64,000 nt of DNA from Chloroflexota bacterium (GCA_030447525.1 JAUJOR010000009.1:124001-188000), one strand, 5' to 3'; positions 46,147 to 56,579 are shown, numbered from the stretch's first letter. The notes: generated from the sequence alone by a model not told the origin. Numbers and translations: made by a program.

Positions 46147-47056
46147 GGGGCCCCTTCCCCAGCAGGGCTACCAGGGTAATCAGCAGGGCACCTTCGACGA
46201 TCTCCCCGATGGCCCCATAGCCGTCGCCGGTGAGGCCACCCAGGCGCTGGGTGATGAGCCATCCAGTCACCAGGGTGACGCCGGCCGCCAGGGCCAGGAG
46301 GGCCAGGCCCAGCCAGCCGAGAGCGAGCCACATCCCGGCCAGCGCCAAGATGGTGGCCACGGAGACGCCAGGCAGGCTGACGCCGGCCTTGAAGGAGGCT
46401 CCCAGGCCCCGGGGCCGGGCGTACGGGAATCCCCAGATGGCCCCGGCCATGGCCCAGCGGGCGGCGATGAGCGCCCCCACCAGGGACGGGCCCCGCATCT
46501 CGGCCGGCAGGGCCACCAGGGTAACGTACTTCAAGAGGAGCTGTAGCGCCCCGCCCAGGACGCCAAAGGACCCCACCCGGCTGTCACGCATGATCTCCAG
46601 GCGCCGCTCCGCCGTGCGCCCGCCGAACAGGCCGTCACAGGTGTCCATCAGCCCGTCAAGGTGCAGCCCCCCGGTCAGGAGCGTGATAGCCAGGAGCAGG
46701 AGTACCGTGGCGACAGAGATGGGGAGCGCCAGGCGCAGGATTCGGTCGAGCCCGGCCAGGGCCAGCCCCAGGGCCGCGCCGACGAGTGGGAACAGCGCCA
46801 GCGCCCGCCCCAGATGATGGCTCTGTGCCGGGACCGCCAGGGGGAGGGGCACGGCGGTGAGAAACTGGAAGGCGAGCGCCGGTGGGGCCAGCGCCTCGCG
46901 CCACCAGGGGACGTGTCTCATCGGGCGGCCGGCTCCCGGGCTGCCGCCGGGGGATGAATCACCCGCGGACGAGCCGCTCGGGGGGGCCCCGGCGGGGGAA
47001 AGCCCCACCGGGGCGGCGCCTGGGGGAGGGGCGTCTCCCGCGGCCGCTACACCCAC
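46139..47056 (-). CDS. cobS: Adenosylcobinamide-GDP ribazoletransferase (cobalamin synthase)
   Basis: A membrane enzyme joining AdoCbi-GDP and alpha-ribazole(-phosphate), the last nucleotide-loop step. [13 protein letters not shown], the acidic signature [36 protein letters not shown] and [14 protein letters not shown] segments are clear, with six or seven hydrophobic helices. GTG at 47056 has GGAGGG a few bases upstream and overlaps the chelatase gene by 10 bp, giving 305 residues. The first 45 are Pro/Gly/Ser-rich and atypical, so ATG at 46921 (260 residues, the usual size) is a serious alternative. Confidence 0.93.
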   Translation of the reverse strand: MGVAAAGDAPPPGAAPVGLSPAGAPPSGSSAGDSSPGGSPGAGRPMRHVPWWREALAPPALAFQFLTAVPLPLAVPAQSHHLGRALALFPLVGAALGLALAGLDRILRLALPISVATVLLLLAITLLTGGLHLDGLMDTCDGLFGGRTAERRLEIMRDSRVGSFGVLGGALQLLLKYVTLVALPAEMRGPSLVGALIAARWAMAGAIWGFPYARPRGLGASFKAGVSLPGVSVATILALAGMWLALGWLGLALLALAAGVTLVTGWLITQRLGGLTGDGYGAIGEIVEGALLITLVALLGKGPRG

Positions 47057-49254
47057 CGCGCCCTCCGCATCACGTTCCCCGGCGGGGCAAGTCGCTGCAT
47101 GGCCGAGACCAGGCTCCCGGCCCCATCTGGCCCGGTCTGGCGTCCGGCTCTACGCCCCGGCCGGCTGCCGTCTCCTTCAGGCGCCCCTGAGAGACGCAAG
47201 ACTGCCCCTCCCAGGGCCTCGGCCAGGGCCTGGCTGAGACCGACGTGAAAGCTGCCCCAGTCGGCGTCGATCACGGCTGCGGCTATCCCCGCCCGGCGCA
47301 GGCGTTCCGCCGCCCGCAAGGCGTCGGACCACGGGTCGCCGCCCCTACGGGCCACGTTGGCTTTCCCGTCCGTGAGCAAGACAACGAGGGGAGCGGCCCC
47401 GCGGGCGTAGCGACCAATAGTCTCCCCCGCCAGGTCGAGCGCCGCCGCCAGAGGCGTCCGCCCGCCGGTCTCCAGGCCCATGAGACGCCGGTCGGCCAGC
47501 TCGACGCTGTTCGTCGGTGGGAGGACGAGCCGGGCCTGCTCCCCCCGGAAGACGATCACGCCAACCGCATCGCGCCGGCGGTAGGCGTCCAGGAGCAGGG
47601 CCCGGGCGGCCCCTTTGGCCAGGGCCATGCGCCGCCGTCCGGCCATCGACCCACTGGCGTCGACGACGAACAGGAGGAGGCGACCGGGGTGCCCCTCGAA
47701 CACCCGCTCCCGAACGTCACCCGGGCGCAGGCTCAGCGCCGGGGGCATGGCCTGGCCCTCCCTCAAGGGGGCGGATACGGCGGACAGCGGGCCCCGGCGG
47801 GCGCCCTGATGCGGGGCCGCCGCTCGAAGGGTGGCGTCAAAGGCGACGGTCGCCGGCCGGGCCCGAGGCTGAACGCTGGCTACGTGGCGACCCCGGCGCC
47901 GGGCCGCCCCCCCTCGCCCCGCCTGGCGGCGCCCAGCGGTCGGAACGCCCTCGCGCCCCGCCGGCGCCGGGTCCGGCAGCGCCCCGTGTGGCACGGCCGC
48001 GTCTAAGAACTGCCCGTCCTGGTTGCCCGCCGGCGGGGCTACCGTCCCGCCGTCTTCCCCCGAGGTGTCGGGGGGCCCTCCGCCCCCCCCCGCCGGGGGC
48101 CCTCCGTCTCCCCCGGCCGGGGACGCCCCAGCGCTGGCACCGGGAGAGGGGTCGTCGCCTGCCAGGCGGTCGAGGAGGTCTGGATCGAACGCGGAGTCGT
48201 CAAACGGCCGGCGCCGGCGCCGGTGGGGCAGGGCCAGCTCGGCGGCCCCACGGACATCCGCCGCCGTGGCCTGGTGGCGTCCGTCGAGGGCCGCCAGGGC
48301 CGCTGCTCCTTTATAGATGACGATGTCCGCCCGCAGCCCGTCCACCTCGTAGGCGACGCAGATGCGGGTAATCAGGTCGAGCAGGGCATCATCGATCTGC
48401 ACCGCCGGGAGGCGCTCGCGCGCCGAGATAATGCGCGCCGCCAGTCGGCGGTCGGCCACCCCCCAGCGGGCGGTGAACGCCAGCGGATCGGCGTCAAAGG
48501 CGATGCGTCGCCGCACGATGGCGGCGCGCGCCACGGGGTCGCGTGGTGTGGTCACGTCCACCGCCAGGCCGAAGCGATCGAGGAGCTGGGGACGCAGCTC
48601 TCCTTCTTCCGGGTTCATCGTCCCCACCAGGACGAAGCGCGCCGCATGGAGGACGGAGATCCCTTCCCGCTCCACGCGGTGCGTCCCGCCGGCGGCCGCG
48701 TCGAGAACGATATCTACTAGATGATCCGGTAAGAGATTGACCTCGTCCACGTAGAGGATGCCCCGGTTGGCCCCCGCCAGGAGCCCCGGCTCGAAGCGAC
48801 GCACCCCCCGCCGGATGGCCGCCTCCAGGTTAAAGCTCCCGGCGACGCGGTCCTCCGTGGCCGACACGGGGAGCTCCACCAGGGGCACGGGGCGCAGCGA
48901 CCAGGGGCGCGACGTCCTCTCCCCTGCTCCCGGAACGTCGCCCGGCCGAGCGCTCGCTGGCGGTGAGACCCTCTCCGGGGAGTCCGCACCCAGACAGGCC
49001 CCACCATCAACGCACCAGGGGCAAGCTTCCGGGGGGTCGTCTGGGGCGCAGTTGAACGGGCACCCGTCTACCACCGGGAGGGGAGGGAGAAGGGCCGCTA
49101 GGGCCCGCACCGCCGTCGACTTGGCGGTGCCTTTTTCCCCGCGGATCAGCGCCCCGCCGATGGAAGGATCGACGGCGTTGAGCACCAGGGCCCGCTTCAA
49201 GGGCTCCTGGCCGGCAATGGCAGAAAAGGGGAACACCGGACGGATACCACTCAC
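47047..49254 (-). CDS. Fused ChlI/ChlD-type chelatase AAA+/VWA subunit
   Basis: A 735-residue protein combining an AAA+ ATPase and an integrin-I (VWA) domain, the motor and adaptor parts of Mg/Co chelatases. Walker A is GEKGTAKST (39-47). [14 protein letters not shown] is Walker B, and [20 protein letters not shown] is sensor 1. A Gly/Pro/Arg-rich linker covers about residues 360-500. [18 protein letters not shown] then gives the MIDAS metal site. Five cysteines between residues 65 and 87 ([21 protein letters not shown]) may bind a metal. With CobN directly downstream-coupled (GTGA overlap) it probably drives cobalt insertion into hydrogenobyrinate diamide in place of CobST. A Mg-chelatase role is less likely because no chlorophyll genes are seen. 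Confidence 0.9.
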   Translation of the reverse strand: MSGIRPVFPFSAIAGQEPLKRALVLNAVDPSIGGALIRGEKGTAKSTAVRALAALLPPLPVVDGCPFNCAPDDPPEACPWCVDGGACLGADSPERVSPPASARPGDVPGAGERTSRPWSLRPVPLVELPVSATEDRVAGSFNLEAAIRRGVRRFEPGLLAGANRGILYVDEVNLLPDHLVDIVLDAAAGGTHRVEREGISVLHAARFVLVGTMNPEEGELRPQLLDRFGLAVDVTTPRDPVARAAIVRRRIAFDADPLAFTARWGVADRRLAARIISARERLPAVQIDDALLDLITRICVAYEVDGLRADIVIYKGAAALAALDGRHQATAADVRGAAELALPHRRRRRPFDDSAFDPDLLDRLAGDDPSPGASAGASPAGGDGGPPAGGGGGPPDTSGEDGGTVAPPAGNQDGQFLDAAVPHGALPDPAPAGREGVPTAGRRQAGRGGAARRRGRHVASVQPRARPATVAFDATLRAAAPHQGARRGPLSAVSAPLREGQAMPPALSLRPGDVRERVFEGHPGRLLLFVVDASGSMAGRRRMALAKGAARALLLDAYRRRDAVGVIVFRGEQARLVLPPTNSVELADRRLMGLETGGRTPLAAALDLAGETIGRYARGAAPLVVLLTDGKANVARRGGDPWSDALRAAERLRRAGIAAAVIDADWGSFHVGLSQALAEALGGAVLRLSGAPEGDGSRPGRRAGRQTGPDGAGSLVSAMQRLAPPGNVMRRARWV

Positions 49255-52200
49255 CGGCGGCCCTCCGCCATCCTCGTGCCGGCAGGGAGAGGGGCGCTCC
49301 CGGCCGCTGTGGGGCTAGATACGGCGGGCCAGCTTGCTACGGCGGGGCCGGCTTCCAGGTCACCCTCCAGGGCGAGATAGGCCTGGCGGAGGCGCTGCAA
49401 GGTTTCCGGCGCCGGCCGCGCCCACAGTCCCCGGCTGGCCGCCTCCAGCAGGCGAGCGGCGACGTCACGCAGCGCCCAGGGGTTGCTGTGGCGGAAAAAG
49501 GCCTCCTGCTGCGGATCGAACACGTAGCCCTGGGCCAGGCGCTCGTACATCCAGTCTGATGCCACCCCGGCAGTGGCGTCGTAGCCGAACAGGTAGTCCA
49601 CCGTCGCCGCCATCTCCATGGCCCCCTTGTAGCCGTGGCGGCGCATGGCCGCCAGCCAGTTTGGGTTCATCACCCGGCTGCGGAACACCCGCCGGGCCTC
49701 TTCGCTTAGCTCGCGCACCGCCGGCCGCTGGGGATCGGCGCTGTCGCCAAAGTAGGCCCGCAAGCCGGGCTGCCCGGGCCGGTCGGCCGGCGAAGAAGCC
49801 CCCGGCGCCGCCCCAGTCTGAGCGCGCAGGGCGCGCGCCGCCACCACCATGCCCCCGTGGTACTGGAAGTAGTCGTCGCTGTCGAACAGGTCATGCTCGC
49901 GGTTGTCCTGGTTCTTCAGCGCCACGTCAATCGCCCCGAAGCGGGCGCGAAAGGCCTCCCGCTCCGGGCGGCCGGGGACTCCGGCGCCATAGGCGTAGGC
50001 GCTCCAGGTCTCGTAGGCTCGGGCCAGATCGTCGGGGGTGCGCCAGTTGCGCCCGTCGATCAGCGGGAGGAGGCCGGCGCCGTAGCACCCCGGCTTGCTG
50101 CCGAACAATCGCAGGCTGGCCCGGCGCGACGCCTCCTCCTGGCCTACCCCCTGCCCCCGCAGGCGCGAGGTCTCCGCCTTGACGTGGGCCGCCACGAAGT
50201 TGTCCGTCGCCGGCTCATCCAGGACCGCCACCGTCTGCACCGCCCGGTCCAAGAGCTCCACCAGGTGTGGAAAGGCGTCTCGGAACAATCCGCTGATGTG
50301 CAGGGTCACGTCGATGCGTGGGCGCCCCAGCTCGGCCAGGGACACGACCTCCAGGCCGCTGACTCGCCCCGTCTCCGGCTGCCACAAGGGGCGCACCCCC
50401 AGCAGGGCCAGGGCCTGGGCGACATCGTCGCCGTGGGTGCGCATCGCCGCCGTGCCCCACACCACCAGGCCCACGGTATCTGGGTAGCGCCCGGTGTCAG
50501 CCAGGTGCCGCTCCAGGAGGGCGGCGGCCAGCCGGCGCCCCGTTTCCCAGGCCGCCGGCGAGGGGATGGCCTGAGGATCTACGGAGTAGAAGTTGCGCCC
50601 TGTCGGCAGGACGTTCCACATCCCTCGCGATGGCGACCCACTCGGCCCGGCCGGGACGTAGCCCCCCTCAAGCGCCCCCAATACGGCGTCCAGCTCCTCC
50701 CCGGTACGGTCGAGGAGCCCCCCCAGACGCGCGCGCAGGGACGCTCGGCCATCCCCGCCGGGGGCGTCAGTCGCCTCAGACGGCCCGCCAGTCTCTCCCG
50801 CACCGCCCGCCTGGTGGGGGCGCTGCCTGAGGCGGCCCTGACTTACTCCCTCCCCTGCCCTGTTCCCGATGTCATTTGCGGGCCCTGCTCCATCTCCCGT
50901 TCCGTCTCCCCCCTCGGGCGCCAGGCGCAGCATGGCGTCCAGGAGGTGATCCCGCTGCTGTCCCGTGGGGGCCCGGCCGAGGACGTGGAGGCCATCGCGG
51001 ATCGTCGCCCGCTGGAGCTCGTCCAGGTAGCCCTCCAGGCGGGCCAGCATGCGATCGAAGGCCGGCTGGCCCTCCGGCTGCTGGAGATGGAGATCGTCGT
51101 CCAGCGCCTCCCGGCGCACGCCCTCCCAGATCTGCCGCTGGAGGAGGGGCAGCTTGGCCGGATCGAGGACACGAGCGGCGCGCTGCTCCTGGATCAGGCG
51201 CTCCAGCTCGGCCAGCTCCCCATACCGTCCGGCCGGGGCCAGCGGGGGCACCATGTGCCCCACCAGGACGGCGTGGGTCCGGCGCTTGGCCTGGGTGCCC
51301 TCCCCTGGATCGTTGACGGCGAAGGGGTACACCAGAGGCATCTCCCCCAGCAGGGCGCCGGGGGCGCAGGTGGCGGAGAGCCCCACTGCCTTGCCGGGGA
51401 GCCATTCCAACGTCCCGTGCTTCCCCAGGTGCACCACGGCATGGGCGCCGAAGCCGGCAGGCGGAGGGGAGCGCAGCCAGCGGTAAAAGGCGACGTATGG
51501 GGCCGGGGGAGGGAGCTCCGGGTCGTGATAGATCGCCTCCGGGTCGTCACTCCAGCCCCGGGGGGGCTGCGCCGCGACCACCACGTTGCCCAGGCGCAAG
51601 GCCGGTGGCCCGTTCCAGTGATCCCAACCCGCGGGCGGCGCGGACACATGCCCGGACTCAGCGTCGTACGTCCCGGCGCCAATCAGGCGGTGCATCAGGG
51701 CATCGCCCGACTCCGGGAGGTCGCCGACGCCGTATCCGGCGGCGCGCAGTGCCACCAGGAGGCGCAAGAGCGAGGCCGGCGTGTCCAGGCCCACGGCGTT
51801 GCCCAGGCGCCCGTTCGTCGGCGGCGAGTTCCCCAGGACGATAGCCACCCGCCGGCCCGACGGCGGCGTCCGCCGCAGGCGGGCCCAGGCAGCCGCCTGG
51901 GCAGCCAGGCCAGCGCAGCGCTCCTCGTCCGGGACGTACAGCGCCCCCGGCGCCACCCCCGGCCAGAGCTCCCCATTACGGGGCGTCGGGGCATCCTCTT
52001 TGAAGGCCACCGGCACGGTGATCACCCGCCCGTCGAACTCAGGCAGGGCCACCTGCATGGCCACGTCCAGCGGACGCAGCCCCACAGCGCGCTGCGCCCA
52101 GGCCTCTCGACCGTCGGTGGCGACGAGAGCCTGGAGCACGGGGAGGCCCAGGCGGACGAGCCACGCCCCGGCCTCGCCACCAGCCTCGCTCGCCTGCTCT

Positions 52201-53072
52201 TGCCCGGCGCACGAGGGTGTCCCCACCCGGCCGGCGGCGAAGCTGAGGGTGCTGATCAGGACGTTGATCCGCGGCCGCCCGCCGGCGGCGCCCGGGCCCG
52301 CCCCTCCACTCCCGGCCGAGGGGTGCAGAAAATACCGTTCCAGGACGTACGCAGCGCCACCGGCGTCCCCGACGGCGGGCGCGGCCGGCGGGCGCAAGCT
52401 GCGGCAGAATACCGGCAGGGTATCGCAGCCGTGGCCCTCCAGCGCCCGCACCAGGGCGTCGACGAAGGCCAGATTCCCGCTCAGCCAGTGGGCACGATAG
52501 AACAGCAAGCCGACGAGGGGGCGCGGCCGGCGGGCGAAATGGTCGTACAGCGTCTCCGCCTCCACCGACTGCCCGGCCGGGGCCAGGTCCGGGTGGTAGA
52601 CCCCGTCGGCCGGCTGTGGCGCCGGCGGCGAGCCCGTCCCCAGCCGGCCGCCGGTGTGGTCACGTAGCGTGCGCAGCAGTCCCGCGAAGTTGACCATCCC
52701 GCCGTACTCCAGGTAGCGGGAGACACGCGAGATGAGGGCCGGCGGTGCGCTGCATCGGGCGCCAAGCTCAGGGTCAGGGCGGCCGTCTGCGGTCAGGGCA
52801 ATCAGGGGTATCTCCCGGCGCCGGCAGGCGGCCTGCAGGGCGTCGACGGCTGCGGGAAAGGCCTGCCGTCCGCCGTGGAGGCGCAGCACCACGGCCGCGC
52901 CGGCCGCGTCGGCCCCTTCCACAGCCTGCACCGCCCGCTCCACCATCCCTGGGGTGGCCGGGTTTCCCGCCAGCACGACCGCCGGTGGGTCGTCCGGGCG
53001 ATCCATGGCCAGATCGAGTGCCCGGCGCAGGGTGAGGAGATCGGTGTCCGCGGTGGAAAGAAAGATGATCAC
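49251..53072 (-). CDS. cobN: Cobaltochelatase subunit CobN
   Basis: A 1273-residue catalytic subunit of the aerobic-type cobaltochelatase (CobN/BchH family). The N-terminal part has [18 protein letters not shown]. The core has [60 protein letters not shown] and [21 protein letters not shown]. The C-terminus has [25 protein letters not shown]-like [20 protein letters not shown] and [16 protein letters not shown]. All regions expected for the family are found in one open frame. The start is GTG. About 60 residues around 50735-50935 are a Gly/Asp/Arg-rich insert. It overlaps the ChlI/D-type gene, its likely partner. Confidence 0.95.
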   Translation of the reverse strand: MIIFLSTADTDLLTLRRALDLAMDRPDDPPAVVLAGNPATPGMVERAVQAVEGADAAGAAVVLRLHGGRQAFPAAVDALQAACRRREIPLIALTADGRPDPELGARCSAPPALISRVSRYLEYGGMVNFAGLLRTLRDHTGGRLGTGSPPAPQPADGVYHPDLAPAGQSVEAETLYDHFARRPRPLVGLLFYRAHWLSGNLAFVDALVRALEGHGCDTLPVFCRSLRPPAAPAVGDAGGAAYVLERYFLHPSAGSGGAGPGAAGGRPRINVLISTLSFAAGRVGTPSCAGQEQASEAGGEAGAWLVRLGLPVLQALVATDGREAWAQRAVGLRPLDVAMQVALPEFDGRVITVPVAFKEDAPTPRNGELWPGVAPGALYVPDEERCAGLAAQAAAWARLRRTPPSGRRVAIVLGNSPPTNGRLGNAVGLDTPASLLRLLVALRAAGYGVGDLPESGDALMHRLIGAGTYDAESGHVSAPPAGWDHWNGPPALRLGNVVVAAQPPRGWSDDPEAIYHDPELPPPAPYVAFYRWLRSPPPAGFGAHAVVHLGKHGTLEWLPGKAVGLSATCAPGALLGEMPLVYPFAVNDPGEGTQAKRRTHAVLVGHMVPPLAPAGRYGELAELERLIQEQRAARVLDPAKLPLLQRQIWEGVRREALDDDLHLQQPEGQPAFDRMLARLEGYLDELQRATIRDGLHVLGRAPTGQQRDHLLDAMLRLAPEGGDGTGDGAGPANDIGNRAGEGVSQGRLRQRPHQAGGAGETGGPSEATDAPGGDGRASLRARLGGLLDRTGEELDAVLGALEGGYVPAGPSGSPSRGMWNVLPTGRNFYSVDPQAIPSPAAWETGRRLAAALLERHLADTGRYPDTVGLVVWGTAAMRTHGDDVAQALALLGVRPLWQPETGRVSGLEVVSLAELGRPRIDVTLHISGLFRDAFPHLVELLDRAVQTVAVLDEPATDNFVAAHVKAETSRLRGQGVGQEEASRRASLRLFGSKPGCYGAGLLPLIDGRNWRTPDDLARAYETWSAYAYGAGVPGRPEREAFRARFGAIDVALKNQDNREHDLFDSDDYFQYHGGMVVAARALRAQTGAAPGASSPADRPGQPGLRAYFGDSADPQRPAVRELSEEARRVFRSRVMNPNWLAAMRRHGYKGAMEMAATVDYLFGYDATAGVASDWMYERLAQGYVFDPQQEAFFRHSNPWALRDVAARLLEAASRGLWARPAPETLQRLRQAYLALEGDLEAGPAVASWPAVSSPTAAGSAPLPAGTRMAEGRR

Positions 53073-53084
53073 CGGGTGAAGCGC

Positions 53085-53690
53085 TCAGAACTCGACGCCG
53101 CGCTGGGCCGGGATGCCGGCCTCGAAGGGATGCTTGACCGGCCGCACCTCGGACACCAGGTGGGCCAGCTCGACCAGCGGCCCCGGGGCGGCGCGCCCGG
53201 TGAGCACCAGGTGCAGCATGGGGGGCTTCCCGCGCACCAGCTCCACGACCTCTTCTAGGGGAATGAGCCCGGCGTTGATGGAGGCCATGATCTCGTCCAG
53301 GATGACCATCTCGTACTTGCCGCTGTGCACGGCCTCGCGGGCATAGGCAAAGGCATCCCGGGCGGCGGCGTGATGCTCTTCCAGGGGCACCTTCTTGTTA
53401 CGCAGGCGCTCGATGGTGAAGCCCCGCCCCATGACCACGTGCTCGACGTAGGGCGCCAGGAGCGGGAGGGCCTCTCGCTCGCCGGTTTTCCATTGCCCCT
53501 TGATGAACTGCAGAAAGAGGACGGGCAGCCTCTGCCCGGCGGCGCGCAAGGCCAGGCCAATGGCGGCCGTCGTCTTCCCCTTCCCGTCGCCCGTCCAGAT
53601 CATCACCAGCCCCTGGCGACGCTTCTTGTCCAGCGGCTGGGGTTGATCCAGGGCCAGGGCGCCCCCTTCAATGTCTCCTGTCTCGGTCAT
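53085..53690 (-). CDS. cobO: Cob(I)yrinic acid a,c-diamide adenosyltransferase
   Basis: A 201-residue enzyme of the CobA/CobO/BtuR type, transferring the 5'-deoxyadenosyl group from ATP to Co(I) corrinoids. MIWTGDGKGKTTAAIGLALR is the P-loop (34-41). FLQFIKGQWKTGEREAL and YEMVILDEIMASINAGLIPLEEV are the corrinoid- and ATP-site segments, and LVLTGRAAPGPLVELAHLVSEV closes the fold. Length is typical. The ATG overlaps the btuD stop. It prepares the substrate for CobQ and can also adenosylate imported corrinoids. Confidence 0.96.
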   Translation of the reverse strand: MTETGDIEGGALALDQPQPLDKKRRQGLVMIWTGDGKGKTTAAIGLALRAAGQRLPVLFLQFIKGQWKTGEREALPLLAPYVEHVVMGRGFTIERLRNKKVPLEEHHAAARDAFAYAREAVHSGKYEMVILDEIMASINAGLIPLEEVVELVRGKPPMLHLVLTGRAAPGPLVELAHLVSEVRPVKHPFEAGIPAQRGVEF

Positions 53691-54730
53691 GTTCTCTCCC
53701 CCTGCGGCCTGGGAAGGTGCTCGCCGGGGGTGCCGGCTTGGCGGTCAGCGCCCCCTTCGGCAGGGCCTCTGGGCAGGGTCTGGGGCAGCCCGTGATCGGG
53801 GTGGGTGATGTAGCGCAGGCAGGGGCCGAAGGCGCGATCGAGCACCTCCGGCCGCACCACGCCCGCCGGCGGGCCGTCGGCCGCCAGCCGCCCGGCGTGG
53901 AGCAGGAGGAGGCGCTCGCCGTAGAGGGCGGCCAGGTTGACGTCGTGGAACACGGCCACCACCGTCAGCCCTCGCTCCCGACGCACGGCCTGCACTACGT
54001 CAAGCACGGCCTGGGCCTGATAGGGATCGAGGTGACTCGTCGGCTCATCCAAGAGCAGCACCTCTGACTCCTGGGCCAGGGCCAGGGCCAGCGCCACCCG
54101 CTGCTGCTCCCCCCCGGAAAGCTCCTGCACGACGCGGGTGCGGAAGCGGGCCGTGTCGGTGGCTCGGAGGGCCGCCTCCACGGCGAGCCGGTCCCGCACA
54201 CGAGCCCCCCCTAGGCCGGCCAGCAGGGATGCGTGGGGCGTACGTCCCAGGGCCACCAGGTCCTCGACGCAGGAGTCGAACGTGAGCTGGAGGCGCTGCG
54301 GGAGCATGGCAATGCGCCGGGCCAGCGCCCGGCGCGAGCGCAGTCCAATGGGGGCGCCGTCGAGCAGGACGCCCCCCGTGCTAGGGGACAGGACTCCGGC
54401 CAGGAGGCGCAGCAAGGTGGACTTGCCGGCCCCGTTCGGCCCCAGGAGGGTAACGTACTCCCCGCGCTGCAACCGCACCGAGACGTCCGTCAGGGCCGGG
54501 TGGTCGCCGCCACCAGGGTAGGCGTACGAGACACCCGCGAGCTCGAACAGCGCCGGCCCCGACTGGGGACAGGCCGCCCGGCCGCCCGACGGGGGACCCG
54601 CCGTGGCCTGCCGGTTGCCGGCGGATCCAGGGATGCGAGCGCCCTCTCGCCCATCTGGCGCTGCCCCCCCGTCCTGCAGGCAAGACGCCAGCTGTGAGAC
54701 GCGAGACTCGTCCAGCGCCCGGGCCGTCAT
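53687..54730 (-). CDS. btuD: ABC transporter ATP-binding protein, corrinoid/iron-siderophore (BtuD/FecE) type
   Basis: A 347-residue ATPase. LLGPNGAGKSTLLRLLAG is Walker A, MLPQRLQLTFDSCVEDLVALG the Q-loop, VVQELSGGEQQRVALALALAQ the signature and LLLDEPTSHLDPYQAQAVL Walker B. VFHDVNLAALYGERLLLLHAGR is the H-loop region typical of FecE/BtuD. It pairs with the FecCD-type permease whose stop overlaps its ATG. Coupling to cobO and the upstream cobalamin riboswitch support vitamin B12 or cobinamide import rather than iron uptake. About 62 N-terminal residues before the ABC domain are low-complexity and unusual. No periplasmic binding protein (BtuF) is encoded nearby. Confidence 0.88.
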   Translation of the reverse strand: MTARALDESRVSQLASCLQDGGAAPDGREGARIPGSAGNRQATAGPPSGGRAACPQSGPALFELAGVSYAYPGGGDHPALTDVSVRLQRGEYVTLLGPNGAGKSTLLRLLAGVLSPSTGGVLLDGAPIGLRSRRALARRIAMLPQRLQLTFDSCVEDLVALGRTPHASLLAGLGGARVRDRLAVEAALRATDTARFRTRVVQELSGGEQQRVALALALAQESEVLLLDEPTSHLDPYQAQAVLDVVQAVRRERGLTVVAVFHDVNLAALYGERLLLLHAGRLAADGPPAGVVRPEVLDRAFGPCLRYITHPDHGLPQTLPRGPAEGGADRQAGTPGEHLPRPQGERT

Positions 54731-55956
54731 CGCGCCCCTCGCGAGCGCTTGAGGAGGACAAGAAAGGCCGGCCCGCCGGCCAGGGCGGTCAGTACCCCTA
54801 CCGGGAGCTCCACCGGGGACAGCATGGTGCGGGCCAGGAGGTCGGCCAGCACCAGAAAGGTGGCCCCCCCGAGGGCGGAGGCCGGCAAGAGGAGGGGATG
54901 GGATGGGCCGGCCACAAGGCGGACGGCGTGGGGCACCAGCAGGCCCACAAAGCCGATCAGGCCACTCAGGGTCACGGCAGCGCCCGTGAGCAGGGCGGCG
55001 ACGGCGACGACGATCTGCTTTGCCCGCTCCACTGGCACGCCCACCCCGGCAGCCCCTTCTTCCCCCAGCAGAAAGGCGTCCAGCCAGCGCGACAGGAGCA
55101 GGGCCAGCGCCAGACCTACAAGGATCATCGGCGCCGCGCCGGCAAGCTGCCCCCAGCCTCCCACGGCGATCCCGCCGGCCATCCAGGCGAACACGGTGCG
55201 TAGGCGCAGGAGGAGCCGATCATTCAGCACCAGCAAGAAGGTCGTCGCCGCCCCCAGCACGGCGGCGACGGCCAGCCCGGCGAGCAAGAGATCAGTCACC
55301 GGCAGGCGCGTCCCCCGGCGGGCCAGGCTCACCACCAGCACGGCCGTGCCCAGGGCGCCGGCGAAGGCACACAGGGGGACGAGGCGGGAGCTGTCTAGCC
55401 CGCCCCAGAACGCCGCCGGCCCCAGGCCCGGGGGCAGGAGCAGGGCCGGGCCGGCCAGGGCCACCGTCGCCCCGAAAGCAGCGCCGGAAGAGATACCCAG
55501 GACGTAGGGATCGGCCATGGGGTTGCGGAAGAGGCCCTGGAACAAGGCCCCGCTGGTGGCCAGAGCGGCCCCTACCAGCGCCCCCGCCAGGACGCGGGGG
55601 AGACGCAGCTGCCAGACAATGGCTTCCTGCGCCGGGGCCCAGGCCACATCCACCGGCAGACCCGCATGGCGGGCTATGATGCCGAGCACGGTCTGGGGGG
55701 GGACGATCACCGCCCCCCAGGTGATGCCGGCCAGCATGGCCCCCACCATGGCCAGCCCCAGGCCGCCGAGGAGCCCGGTGACGCGCCCCCGCCGGCGCCG
55801 GGTTCCAGGCAGGCCGCGCCTGGCCTGAAGTACAGCCTGGCCCGCGCCGCGGGGCAAGGGAGATGTCCGGCCCCGCGCGCCGGCTTTGGCCGGCGCCCTA
55901 TCCTTGCTTGCCGGGGGAGCGGCGCGCCCCTCCAACCCCGCCGCCGTCTGTGCCAA
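54727..55956 (-). CDS. btuC: FecCD-family permease, probable vitamin B12 importer BtuC
   Basis: A polytopic permease with about ten hydrophobic segments. WQLRLPRVLAGALVGAALATSGALFQGLFRNPMADPYVLGISSGA is the hallmark region (split here: RLPRVLAGALVGAALA, then FRNPMADPYVLGISSGA). LSGLIGFVGLLVPHAVRLVAG carries the EAA-like coupling loop. The start is uncertain. ATG at 56055 touches the riboswitch and has no ribosome site, while TTG at 55956 has AAAGGGAG 9 bp upstream and is used here. Either way about 60-95 basic, low-complexity residues precede the first helix, longer than in relatives. It is the first gene of the B12 operon. Confidence 0.87.
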   Translation of the reverse strand: MAQTAAGLEGRAAPPASKDRAPAKAGARGRTSPLPRGAGQAVLQARRGLPGTRRRRGRVTGLLGGLGLAMVGAMLAGITWGAVIVPPQTVLGIIARHAGLPVDVAWAPAQEAIVWQLRLPRVLAGALVGAALATSGALFQGLFRNPMADPYVLGISSGAAFGATVALAGPALLLPPGLGPAAFWGGLDSSRLVPLCAFAGALGTAVLVVSLARRGTRLPVTDLLLAGLAVAAVLGAATTFLLVLNDRLLLRLRTVFAWMAGGIAVGGWGQLAGAAPMILVGLALALLLSRWLDAFLLGEEGAAGVGVPVERAKQIVVAVAALLTGAAVTLSGLIGFVGLLVPHAVRLVAGPSHPLLLPASALGGATFLVLADLLARTMLSPVELPVGVLTALAGGPAFLVLLKRSRGAR

Positions 55957-56056
55957 GCGTGCCTGCTCCCTTTCTCTCGAAGGTGATCGGCGCTTCCTCG
56001 GGGCAGGTAGCCTGGCTCTGCGCCCACTAGCGGCTCCCGGAGGCACCCCACGCATC

Positions 56057-56182
56057 GTCGGTGCAGGATGTGGCCAGCAGCAGCTCGGGACGCACTACAG
56101 TTGCGGGACAGCGCCGGATTTTGACCGGCTTCCCCCACTACCCGAGTGCAGGCGGCCGTTGCCGGCCGCCAGGTGCTCTTCA
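56057..56182 (-). ncRNA. Cobalamin (AdoCbl) riboswitch
   Basis: On the minus strand, GGGGGAAGCCGGTC, AAAATCCGGCGCTGTCCCGC and AACTGTAGTGCG follow one another at about 56135-56091. This is the conserved core of cobalamin riboswitches (GGGAA-CCGGT-CCGG-GCTG-CCGC-ACTGT). Upstream, GGCGGCCG and CGGCCGCC (56170-56151) form a perfect 8 bp stem closed by GCAA. CTCGGG (56146-56141) pairs with CCCGAG (56089-56084). A B12-box-like GCTGGCCACATCCTGCACC lies at 56078-56060. It sits immediately before btuC and would repress the whole B12 operon when AdoCbl is plentiful. The B12 box deviates from consensus, so the 3' boundary is approximate. Confidence 0.82.
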
Positions 56183-56481
56183 GTTGTCGCCGGACTATAC
56201 CAAGAAGCCGTCGGGCTCAGGGTCAATGGGCCTGGCCCACAAGCTCCCAGGGGCCAGGATCGCCCGGACCAGTGTCTGATCCAGGGCATGTAGGAGCCGG
56301 TTATTGGCCTCCACTTCGGGGCGCCGCAGGTGAACTATGCACGCTCAGGGAAGTCCTTCGCAGGTGCTCCAAATGGGCGATGAGCGAAGGTGCACGCGGC
56401 AGGCCCTTAGGGCGTATCTCGTTATTCGGCATTCGGCGGCCCGCCAGAGTGCGGCGGCCTCGCGGTTCAGGGGATGCCATC

Positions 56482-56496
56482 GAATGATAATGATTC
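56482..56496. promoter_or_regulatory. AT-rich partial palindrome resembling a Fur/Zur box
   Basis: GAATGATAATGATTC stands out as AT-rich in this high-GC DNA. Eleven bases (TGATAATGATT) resemble half of a Fur- or Zur-type operator. It lies about 430 bp upstream of the first B12-operon ATG and 80 bp after the broken UvrA-like gene. The region 56183-56579 shows no gene. The regulatory reading is weak inference. Confidence 0.2.
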
Positions 56497-56579
56497 AGAA
56501 ACCGTGCTTGATGGCTGACCGAAGGGACGAGTCGAATCGAACGAGCGATCTCGTCTCATGGTCTCCGCGAGGGCCTCGG

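Noticed and set aside
49857..52667. 936-codon open frame on the plus strand opposite cobN
   Set aside because: It is wholly antisense to a well-supported cobN, and its translation (Gln/Gly/Arg/His-rich, no domain pattern) is what high-GC antisense frames give.
53325..53795. 156-codon plus-strand frame opposite cobO and btuD
   Set aside because: Antisense shadow of two clearly assigned genes.
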